DNA of 10,652 bases, taken from contig CALLQM010000062.1 in the NCBI GenBank assembly GCA_938014855.1, positions 1 to 10,652 on the forward strand, given 5' to 3'. Below are positions 1 to 6,099 of this stretch, one piece after another. Both the position numbers and the translations under genes were made by a program. The notes under the pieces were generated by a model. It did not search any database, was not told the origin of the DNA, and saw nothing but the letters and a program-made list of their open reading frames with translations. How positions within the stretch are numbered: the first letter of the stretch is position 1; each line of letters opens with the position of its first letter. The DNA comes from an uncultured Clostridia bacterium (GTDB lineage Bacteria; Bacillota; Clostridia; Oscillospirales; Ruminococcaceae).

Positions 1-99
1 GTTGCCGGTTGTAAGATATTCTGCGGCGTTTTCTACAAAAACAGGCAGACTGCTTATAATGTGCGTGCAATGATGCAAAAGGCCGGTTATCCGTTCTAA
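1..99 (+). CDS. 3' end of a CDS, SPOR-domain-like tail (partial)
   Basis: The frame is open from the first base to TAA at 97-99 and gives 32 residues. The pattern (CGVFYKNRQTAYNVRAMMQ then KAGYPF) resembles the last part of a SPOR/sporulation-related repeat: a hydrophobic strand with G-x-F, a residue-rich helix, then KAGY. SPOR domains bind peptidoglycan and often end cell-wall amidases or muramidases in Clostridia. They usually continue some ten residues past this point, so the tail may itself be cut short. The other two forward frames hit stops early. Only a fragment is visible, so the assignment is weak. The stop is in the same frame as the permease fragment that starts at base 100. Confidence 0.4.
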   Translation, partial: VAGCKIFCGVFYKNRQTAYNVRAMMQKAGYPF

Positions 100-990
100 A
101 TCAAATTTCAAACATTTATTACCGCCTTTAAGATTCTGCCGTTTGTTTTGATTATTGGAATTGGATTATTCCATATGAGAGGCGAATTGGTGCTGAGTCC
201 TGCACCAATGACAACTGCCGCAACGACTGGAATTGCAGCTTTGCTGGCGGGTGTTTCCGCAACGACTTGGTCATTTGACGGGATGGGCGCCGCATGCTAC
301 ATGTCCGGCGAAATCAAAGACCCGCATAAGAACATGCCGCGTGGTTTGATTATTACGGCGTTTGTTGTTTTGGGACTATATGTCGGTCTTACATTTGTTG
401 CATCCGGAATTCTGCCGATTGATGAACTTGCTGCATCCGATGCACCAATTGCCTTGGTTGCTTCCAAGCTTCCTGTAATTGGAAATGTTGCCGGTACAAT
501 CACCGCGATTATGGCAATTATCGTTATTATCGGTTCACTTTCAAGCTGCATTATGTTCCAGCCGCGTATCGAATACGCTATGGCGAAAGATGGGCTGTTC
601 TTTAAATCCTTCGCAAAGATTCATCCAAAATATGAAACACCGTATTTTTCAATCATCGTGCAGTGCGCTGTTGCAATCGTTCTGATTTTTGCGACTTCGC
701 TCTCCGATTTGCTCGGATATTTCACATTGGTTGCGCTCATAAAGAATTTCCTGACGTTTAGCATGATTTTTGTTTTGCGCCGTAAAAAGGGCTATAACCC
801 AACATGGAAAATGCCTTGTGGTTATTTGATGGCAGGTATCGCCATGTTTATGACTGGTACACTGATTGTATCCACGTTTGTTTGGGCTCCGGTAGCAGGT
901 CTAATTTGTGCGGTTATTGCTGTCGGCACAGGGCTTCCTGCATTTTATTTGTGGGATCGTCAAAACAAAAAATCCATCGATACAAAATAA
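100..990 (+). pseudogene. frlA: 5'-truncated fructoselysine permease FrlA-like (APC superfamily)
   Basis: The frame 100-990 encodes 296 residues that align, from my memory of E. coli FrlA (about 445 aa), with everything after roughly residue 150. Shared blocks are FQTFITAFKILPF, ATTWSFDGMGAACYMSGEIK, IIGSLSSCIMFQPRIEYAMA, DLLGYFTLV and STFVWAPVAGLICAV. FrlA imports fructoselysine and psicoselysine across the cytoplasmic membrane for the kinase FrlD, which is encoded downstream here. The first four or so membrane helices are missing, and homology begins directly after an in-frame TAA at 97-99. The TTG at 148 lies inside a membrane helix and has no Shine-Dalgarno sequence, so it is not a credible start. 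The rest is free of stops and frameshifts, which suggests a recent truncation or an assembly join. FrlA is the best family match; another amino acid permease of the same group is possible. Confidence 0.75.
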
Positions 991-1082
991 TTGTTATAAT
1001 CTGCGGCTCCTGCAAATTGGGAATCCCCTAAATGCGGGGCTGCACATAAAATTGATCACGGAAAAATAAGTAGACATCTTCC

Positions 1083-1096
1083 GTGCATACTTGCAC
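1083..1096. promoter_or_regulatory. candidate GntR-type operator dyad overlapping the -35 box
   Basis: GTGCA-TACT-TGCAC is a perfect dyad with 5-bp arms that overlaps the proposed -35 hexamer (1091-1096). A second, wider inverted repeat, CACGGAA (1057-1063) with TTCCGTG (1079-1085), lies just upstream and partly shares its right arm. A repressor bound here would block the promoter, which would fit self-control by one of the two GntR regulators. The arms are short, so this is a suggestion only. Confidence 0.3.
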
Positions 1097-1120
1097 CAAT
1101 AGGTTTGCATATGGTAAAAT
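1091..1120 (+). promoter_or_regulatory. putative sigma-A promoter of the gntR-frlD-gntR unit
   Basis: TTGCAC (1091-1096), an 18-bp spacer and TAAAAT (1115-1120) form a reasonable vegetative promoter about 48 bp before the GTG start at 1168. The 177-bp space after the permease fragment holds no convincing terminator: a CCCC/GGGG hairpin at 1025-1039 lacks a T-tract. Read-through from upstream is therefore also possible. Confidence 0.5.
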
Positions 1121-1167
1121 CAGATTAGCATCTGAACGTTGCAAATGCCGGAGGAGGTCTTTAAACC

Positions 1168-1911
1168 GTGATTACAGAATATCGCAGCCGCCCGCGAGAA
1201 GAAGCGGCGGAACGGATAGAGTGTTATATCATTGAAAACGGGCTTAAAGCACACGATCGGCTTCCATCCGAACGGGATATGTGTCAGAAGTGGTCACTGA
1301 ATCGATCCACTCTGCGCAGTGCGATTCACAGACTGACTGCAGAAGGTGTCGTATACAGTAAAGTTGGTTCCGGCACTTTTGTTGCACCTGCAAAGTTTGA
1401 ACGCTATCTACAAGATGCTGAGGCAGACGGTTTTGGCAAAATGGTTGAAGGTACCGGCAGAACGCTTACAACACGCATGATAAGTGCTCGCATTTGTGAA
1501 GCAAACAAAGAGCTTTCTCGAAACATGCATGTTGTGTTGGGGCATCGGCTTTTTGAAACCGTTCGCTTACGTTGTTTGGACGGAATTCCGGTTCTTTTGA
1601 ATACCTCCTATATTGACGCAGATCGTGCACCGGGAATCGAACAATTCGATTTTTCTGTGCAATCCTTATATAGTACATTAAAGCAAAGGTACGGAATCAC
1701 GATTTGCGGCGGTGAGGAAAAGGTCAACGTGACCTATACGGATAAAGAAGAATCGGAACTTCTCAATATGCAGGAGGGCATGCCGGTCTTTTATCAGTCC
1801 GGCGTGGTTTTCGATCAAGACAGGGTTCCGGTCGAGTATTTTAAAGCCATTGTTCGGTCTGAATACATTCGTTTTGTCAGCATTCTGACAACGGATAAGC
1901 CGAAAGATTGA
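1168..1911 (+). CDS. GntR family transcriptional regulator, HutC/UTRA type
   Basis: This 247-residue cytoplasmic DNA-binding regulator has an N-terminal winged helix-turn-helix (about residues 8-73, with LPSERDM at 32-38 and the wing GSGTFV at 67-72). A UTRA effector-binding domain follows (about 95-240). Length and layout are normal for the HutC subfamily, whose members usually bind a sugar phosphate, amino acid or related pathway intermediate. The GTG start has a strong GGAGGAGG 10 bp upstream. The fructoselysine kinase gene follows after 31 bp, so control of Amadori-product use by a fructoselysine derivative is the natural guess, as for FrlR in E. coli. The window has a second UTRA regulator on the other side of the kinase gene, and sequence alone does not show which is the true FrlR equivalent. 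Confidence 0.88.
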   Translation: MITEYRSRPREEAAERIECYIIENGLKAHDRLPSERDMCQKWSLNRSTLRSAIHRLTAEGVVYSKVGSGTFVAPAKFERYLQDAEADGFGKMVEGTGRTLTTRMISARICEANKELSRNMHVVLGHRLFETVRLRCLDGIPVLLNTSYIDADRAPGIEQFDFSVQSLYSTLKQRYGITICGGEEKVNVTYTDKEESELLNMQEGMPVFYQSGVVFDQDRVPVEYFKAIVRSEYIRFVSILTTDKPKD

Positions 1912-1942
1912 TAGACGCTTTTTTCCGTAAAAGGAGATCAGC

Positions 1943-2731
1943 ATGGCTAAATTGGCGGCGGTTGGCGACAACTGCATGGACGTTTATGAAAACATCGGAA
2001 AATCTTATCCCGGCGGAAATCCGGTCAATGTGTCCGTATATTTTGTGCGTTTGGGCGGACAGGCTTCCTACACGGGAGCGGTCGGCACCGACAAATACGG
2101 CCGCTTGATGGCGGATGCAATCAACGGGAAAGGTGTCGACACATCGCATATCAAGTTTCTGCCCGGAAACACTGCAATTACGCATGTAGAGCTGATTGAC
2201 GGGGAACGTGTTTTCGGCGATTACGAAGAAGGCGTTTTGGCCGATATGCAGTTGGACGATTCCGATTATGACTTTTTATGTTCCCACGACATGGTTGTGA
2301 CCGGGTTGTGGGGAAATGTTCACGATAATCTTGCGGAAATTCACTCCCGTGGCGTTCCGGTTGCGTTCGACGCGGCTACCAGACCGGATGATCCTGTGGT
2401 GGATATCGCGATTAAAAGTGTGGACTATTTATTTTTTGCTTCAGATGACGGGGATACTCCCGCTTTGCGTGATCGCATGAAAGAGCTGTATGCGCGCGGT
2501 CCTAAGCTTGTAATCTGCACGCTTGGTGACAAGGGCAGCGTTGCATACGACGGCAAAGATTATACGGTCGGCGGCATCGTTCCATGCAATGTAGTAGATA
2601 CGATGGGTGCTGGCGACAGTTACATAGCAGGCTTTTTATATGGAATCCTGCAAAAGAAATCTTTGCCCGAATGTATGCATATGGGCGCGGCAAACAGCAG
2701 CGTAACGCTTGGCTATAACGGAGCGTGGTAA
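1943..2731 (+). CDS. frlD: fructoselysine 6-kinase (PfkB family)
   Basis: This 262-residue PfkB/ribokinase-fold enzyme should phosphorylate fructoselysine at C6 with ATP, preparing it for cleavage to glucose 6-phosphate and lysine by the deglycase FrlB. Marks seen are GDNCMDVY near the N terminus, the substrate loop GGNPVNVSVY (24-33), ERVFGDYEEGVLADM (88-102), CTLGDKGS (192-199) and DTMGAGDSYIAGF (219-231) with catalytic base Asp225. It ends in GAW. These blocks and the length match E. coli FrlD (261 aa, also ending GAW) closely as I recall it, which separates it from ribokinase or fructokinase. ATG 1943 has AGGAG six bases upstream. It is sandwiched between two GntR genes and lies downstream of the FrlA fragment. 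A closely related Amadori substrate cannot be excluded. Confidence 0.9.
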   Translation: MAKLAAVGDNCMDVYENIGKSYPGGNPVNVSVYFVRLGGQASYTGAVGTDKYGRLMADAINGKGVDTSHIKFLPGNTAITHVELIDGERVFGDYEEGVLADMQLDDSDYDFLCSHDMVVTGLWGNVHDNLAEIHSRGVPVAFDAATRPDDPVVDIAIKSVDYLFFASDDGDTPALRDRMKELYARGPKLVICTLGDKGSVAYDGKDYTVGGIVPCNVVDTMGAGDSYIAGFLYGILQKKSLPECMHMGAANSSVTLGYNGAW

Positions 2732-2755
2732 ATTCCCCGATAAGGAGGAATTTTG

Positions 2756-3487
2756 TTGTCTAACGAGCGCGAAATCAATTATCAGTCACCTATTTATCTG
2801 CAGCTGCGCGAGGTCATAAGGACAAAAATCGAGGATGGCGACTATCTGCCCGGTACAGCCATTCCATCGGAAAATGAGCTGGCCGAAACGTATGGAATCA
2901 ATCGGCTTACAGTGCGCAACGCGGTGGATGCATTGGTCAAAGAAGGATTGCTTCGGCGTGTTCAGGGAAAAGGCGTTTATGTAGTAGGAAATAAAATCGA
3001 GCGCGATTTGGAAACGTTAGGCGGATTTACGCAAACGATGCTTCAAAAAAACGCGCGGCCTTCCACAAAGATTTTAATGAAAGTCCGAAGGCCTGCGGGG
3101 ATCAAATTTGCGCATATTTTTTCCATTCCTGCCGAAGAGCAGATTTACTATATTAAACGTTTGGACCTTGCAAACGCAGAGCCGATATCGCTGGAGGAAA
3201 TCTTTCTTCCATGCAGTTTGGTGCCTGAGCTGGAAAGCATAGACCTTTCGGTGTTCAGTCTATATGAGGTCTATGATTTTTATGGAATACAGTTGGAGCA
3301 TGCACGGCAGACCCTTGATCTTGCAGAACTTGAGACCAGTGATGCGAGGATGCTTGGGATTGAGCCATCAACTGCGACACTGCTGTTTTCCTGTACCAGT
3401 TACGACTATTCCGGACGTGTAATTGAGTATACGCGTTCGTATACACGAGGCGACAAGTGCAACTTTACCGTACATTTTCATAAATAA
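2756..3487 (+). CDS. GntR family transcriptional regulator, HutC/UTRA type (second copy)
   Basis: This 243-residue regulator has a winged helix-turn-helix (about 9-77; IPSENEL at 36-42, wing GKGVYV at 71-76) and a UTRA ligand domain (about 95-240) that ends in the EYTRSYTRG block typical of such domains. It follows frlD after about 24 bp and is probably co-transcribed with it, in the position frlR has at the end of the E. coli frlABCDR operon. Two TTG codons in tandem (2753, 2756) can start it. TTG 2756 is preferred because AGGAGG (2743-2748) is then seven bases away rather than four. It differs clearly in sequence from the first GntR protein, so it is not a recent duplicate. A strong terminator begins four bases after its stop codon. 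Its ligand is unknown. Confidence 0.88.
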   Translation: MSNEREINYQSPIYLQLREVIRTKIEDGDYLPGTAIPSENELAETYGINRLTVRNAVDALVKEGLLRRVQGKGVYVVGNKIERDLETLGGFTQTMLQKNARPSTKILMKVRRPAGIKFAHIFSIPAEEQIYYIKRLDLANAEPISLEEIFLPCSLVPELESIDLSVFSLYEVYDFYGIQLEHARQTLDLAELETSDARMLGIEPSTATLLFSCTSYDYSGRVIEYTRSYTRGDKCNFTVHFHK

Positions 3488-3490
3488 GCA

Positions 3491-3523
3491 AAGAGGGGCG
3501 GAATTTTCCGCCCCTCTTTTTTT
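3491..3523 (+). terminator. strong intrinsic terminator after the frl unit
   Basis: AAGAGGGGCGGAA pairs perfectly with TTCCGCCCCTCTT and runs into a seven-base T-tract (3517-3523). The stem starts four bases after the regulator's stop codon. The Shine-Dalgarno sequence of the next gene begins at 3524, directly after the last T, which leaves no space for a promoter between them. Confidence 0.93.
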
Positions 3524-3535
3524 AAGGAGAATATG

Positions 3536-4336
3536 ATGGGAACGTTTACAGGAGATTTTTATTCCGAAAGTCTGCGTATGACGACGCAGTTAAACGTGAT
3601 TTTTCCGGATGTTTCAAATGATGTAACACCGGTAGTCAATGGAGAACCGTCTGTACTTTATCTTCTGCACGGGCTTGCGGCCAATGCCGGAGAATGGACG
3701 CGGTTTTCAAAAATTGAATATTACGCCAAAAAATATAACTTAATTGTGATTATGCCGGAAGTCCAGAGGAGTTTTTATATCAACGCCGCTTATGGTCTTC
3801 CCTATTTTACATATGTGGCAGAAGAACTTCCGAAAATTTGCAAAACATGGTTTCACCTGCCCGATTCGCGCGAAAAGACGTTTATTGCAGGCGAAAGCAT
3901 GGGCGGCTATGGTGCGGCAAAATGTATGCTCTGCCATCCTGAGCAGTATGCCGCCGCCGGGGTGCTGTCCGGCGTTTTGGATTTTCCACGCATCGCGGCT
4001 GATATTGCAGAGGAGCGGTGGAGCGACGTTTCTCCGCAGGAACTATTTGCAATTTTAGGCTCCGACATGCAGGTGCGCGAGGAAGATGATGTTCTTAAGC
4101 TTGTTGAGAAAGCTGCCAAACAGCCGAACCGTCCGCGCCTCATTCAAATTTGCGGAACAGATGATTTTCTATATGAAGACAATCAAACTTTTCGTGAGAC
4201 TGCGCAGAAAGCAGGTTACGGGCATACCTATCTTGAATGGCAGGGCGATCATGAATGGCCGTTTTGGGATGTGGCAATCCAGCGCGCAATCCAGTTCTTT
4301 TATGGAATGGATCTAAACAATACGCCGATTTATTAA
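3536..4336 (+). CDS. alpha/beta-hydrolase esterase (esterase D / EstA-like)
   Basis: This 266-residue protein of the putative-esterase family (PF00756; relatives include tributyrin esterase EstA and S-formylglutathione hydrolase) should hydrolyse short acyl esters. The oxyanion region LLHG (His45) precedes the nucleophile motif GESMGG (Ser121). The acid is Asp209 or Asp210 in GTDDFLY and the base is His239 in GDHEWPFW, so the triad is complete. No signal peptide is seen, so it should act in the cytoplasm. Tandem ATGs lie at 3533 and 3536; the second is six bases from AAGGAG (3524-3529) and is preferred. The NhaC-type transporter gene follows after 35 bp. Its natural substrate, and any link to Amadori products, is unknown. 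Confidence 0.85.
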   Translation: MGTFTGDFYSESLRMTTQLNVIFPDVSNDVTPVVNGEPSVLYLLHGLAANAGEWTRFSKIEYYAKKYNLIVIMPEVQRSFYINAAYGLPYFTYVAEELPKICKTWFHLPDSREKTFIAGESMGGYGAAKCMLCHPEQYAAAGVLSGVLDFPRIAADIAEERWSDVSPQELFAILGSDMQVREEDDVLKLVEKAAKQPNRPRLIQICGTDDFLYEDNQTFRETAQKAGYGHTYLEWQGDHEWPFWDVAIQRAIQFFYGMDLNNTPIY

Positions 4337-4371
4337 AGACGCATCTTGGCAATGAAAGGAAGAAAATACGA

Positions 4372-5919
4372 ATGGATTTCGTTGGAACGTTTGCCGCACT
4401 GATTCCCCCAATCATTGCAATTATTCTGGCGCTTCTGACCAAAGAAGTTTACATCAGTTTATTTGTTGGCATTACGGTTGGTGCAATGCTGTATTCCAAC
4501 TTTGGATTTATGGCTACGGTAGAAACCATTTTCACGGTTATGAAAGAAAAACTCGGCGATTCATGGAATATCAGCATCTTAATTTTTGTTGTGTTTCTTG
4601 GAATCATTGTATGTCTCATGACAAAGGCGGGCGGAAGTGCGGCCTATGGTAAATGGGCGGCCAGTAAAATAAAAAGCCGAAAAGGCGCAATGCTCGCAAC
4701 GTTCACGCTTGGCCTGCTTATTTTTGTCGACGATGCATTTAACTGCCTGACAGTGGGCAGTGTGATGCGTCCGGTAACGGATAAATATAAAATCAGCCGT
4801 GCAAAGTTAGCGTATATTATTGATGCAACAGCCGCTCCGGTATGTATTATTGCTCCCATTTCCAGTTGGGCGGCGGCTGTGGCAGGCTATACCTCGGGGG
4901 ATGGGTTTTCCCTGTTTTTAAAAACAATCCCCTATAACCTTTACGCATGGCTTTCCATTGTAATGGTGCTGTTTTTATCTTTCAGCGGAATTGATTTTGG
5001 CCCGATGGCCGCTTGTGAACGATTTGCTTTCAATGGTCAAAATGGCGCTTGTTCCACAAAACAGGAAAGCGAAAAGGTTTCCAATAGGGGCACCGTTTTG
5101 GATTTGATTTTACCAATTGCAGTTCTCATTATCAGCTGCATTTTATGTATGGTATACACAGGCGGATTTTTTAGCGGGACATCCTTTATAAAGGCGTTTG
5201 CAGACTGTAATGCTGCAACAGGGCTGATGCTTGGATCCTTTTTCGGGCTGATTTTCACCTTTTTACTCTATATTCCCCGCCGGGTGCTTTCATTTCGTGA
5301 ATTTGCAGACTGCATCCCGCAAGGGCTTCGCATCATGACGCCTGCGATTTTGATTCTTACGCTTGCGTGGACGCTTGGCGGATTCTGCCGCGATTACTTG
5401 GATGCGGGTGCATTTGTTGCGCGTGCGCTTTCCGGAAGTGCGGCGGCAGGAGCAATCTTCCCCGCAGTTTTATTTGCGGCGGCACTTGGGCTTGCCTTTG
5501 CAACCGGAACCAGCTGGGGCACGTTTGGTATTTTGATTCCGATTGTAACGGCCGTTTATGCCGAGGGACAGAGCCTTTTGGTTATATCCATTTCCGCAAT
5601 TTTGGCCGGCGCGGTGTGCGGCGACCATATTTCCCCGATTTCAGATACAACCATCATGGCTTCTGCCGGTGCTCAGTGCGACCATGTACTGCATGTGAGT
5701 ACGCAGATTCCATATGCAATTGTACCGGCGGTTTGCTGTTTGATTGGGTATTTGGCGGCTGGATTTACACAAAATGTTGTGTTAACAATGGGTATTGCAC
5801 TCGCGCTTTTGGCTATTTTATTATATGCGCTTACCAAAATAACCGGTTTCCGAGCAAAATCAAAAAAGACGGTCTTTCCAACCACGCTGTCTGCATATAA
5901 GGATAACCTTTCGCGTTAA
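4372..5919 (+). CDS. NhaC family Na+/H+ antiporter-type membrane transporter
   Basis: This 515-residue integral membrane protein has ten or more hydrophobic segments and the hallmarks of the NhaC family (PF03553): FVDDAFNCLTVGSVMRPVTD (118-137), APVCIIAPISSWAA, ATGTSWGTFGILIPI and AGAVCGDHISPISDTTIMAS. Family members exchange Na+ for H+, and some swap organic solutes (for example malate/lactate or amino acids), so the substrate is open. The ATG at 4372 is chosen because AAAGGAAGA precedes it and the first membrane helix starts at once. An upstream in-frame ATG at 4255 would add 39 residues read from the esterase gene in another frame and is rejected. It is probably co-transcribed with the esterase. 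A hydrophilic loop of about 30 residues (coded near 5010-5095) separates its two halves. Confidence 0.88.
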   Translation: MDFVGTFAALIPPIIAIILALLTKEVYISLFVGITVGAMLYSNFGFMATVETIFTVMKEKLGDSWNISILIFVVFLGIIVCLMTKAGGSAAYGKWAASKIKSRKGAMLATFTLGLLIFVDDAFNCLTVGSVMRPVTDKYKISRAKLAYIIDATAAPVCIIAPISSWAAAVAGYTSGDGFSLFLKTIPYNLYAWLSIVMVLFLSFSGIDFGPMAACERFAFNGQNGACSTKQESEKVSNRGTVLDLILPIAVLIISCILCMVYTGGFFSGTSFIKAFADCNAATGLMLGSFFGLIFTFLLYIPRRVLSFREFADCIPQGLRIMTPAILILTLAWTLGGFCRDYLDAGAFVARALSGSAAAGAIFPAVLFAAALGLAFATGTSWGTFGILIPIVTAVYAEGQSLLVISISAILAGAVCGDHISPISDTTIMASAGAQCDHVLHVSTQIPYAIVPAVCCLIGYLAAGFTQNVVLTMGIALALLAILLYALTKITGFRAKSKKTVFPTTLSAYKDNLSR

Positions 5920-5978
5920 TCTTTTTAATTGCATGGCAGAACAGCACCTGCCTCCTTGTGGTTTTTTTCTTGCAGGCA

Positions 5979-5987
5979 TGGTATAAT
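5979..5987 (+). promoter_or_regulatory. putative extended -10 promoter of the CPA1 antiporter gene
   Basis: TG-G-TATAAT (5979-5987) is a perfect -10 with the extended TGn element. The -35 position is only a T-rich stretch, which extended -10 promoters tolerate. Transcription would start near 5994 and give a leader of about 105 bases before the TTG start at 6100. A weak GGCAG/CTGCC hairpin followed at a distance by T7 (5935-5968) may end the esterase-nhaC transcript. Confidence 0.55.
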
Positions 5988-5990
5988 AGA

Positions 5991-6018
5991 AAAGCCGTAT
6001 TTTGTACATGACGGCTTT
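5991..6018. promoter_or_regulatory. dyad at the leader start: operator or 5' hairpin
   Basis: AAAGCCGT (5991-5998) and ACGGCTTT (6011-6018) are perfect 8-bp inverted arms around a 12-base centre, beginning right after the -10 box. As DNA this could be a repressor operator over the transcription start; as RNA it would make a stable 5' hairpin. The heptamer TTTGTAC occurs at 6001-6007 and again at 6022-6028, exactly 21 bp apart. Confidence 0.45.
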
Positions 6019-6039
6019 ACATTTGTACCAATTGGCGAT

Positions 6040-6080
6040 AAAATGGAATCATTCCATCAAAGGGATGTTTCCATTTTTTT
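6040..6080 (+). terminator. leader attenuator-like terminator with competing hairpin
   Basis: AAAATGGAA (6040-6048) pairs with TTCCATTTT (6069-6077), helped by an inner CATC/GATG pairing (6055-6058 with 6064-6067), and runs into T7 (6074-6080). The same left arm can instead form the perfect local hairpin ATGGAAT-C-ATTCCAT (6043-6057), which would prevent the terminator. The T-tract ends five bases before the AAGGGGG ribosome binding site (6085-6091). This layout fits transcription attenuation inside the leader of the antiporter gene. I do not recognise a known riboswitch class in it. Confidence 0.5.
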
Positions 6081-6099
6081 ATAGAAGGGGGTAGCGTTT

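Noticed and set aside
90..110. Programmed stop-codon read-through joining the SPOR-like tail to the permease
   Set aside because: The two parts are unrelated in family and location, no stimulatory structure is evident, and sharing a frame has a one-in-three chance.
148..990. A complete 280-residue permease starting at TTG 148
   Set aside because: The TTG lies within a membrane helix, has no Shine-Dalgarno sequence, and homology continues upstream to base 100; it is a fragment, not a gene start.
1021..1040. CCCC/GGGG hairpin as the terminator of the permease fragment
   Set aside because: A four-pair stem without any T-tract is not a credible intrinsic terminator.
3427..3444. Palindrome GTATACG-CGTT-CGTATAC in the second gntR gene
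   Set aside because: It falls on the codons for the conserved EYTRSYTR segment of UTRA domains, whose repeated residues explain the symmetry; an operator is not needed.
4255..4371. An N-terminal extension of the NhaC protein from ATG 4255
   Set aside because: These 39 residues overlap the esterase coding sequence in another frame and do not look like transporter sequence; ATG 4372 has its own ribosome binding site.
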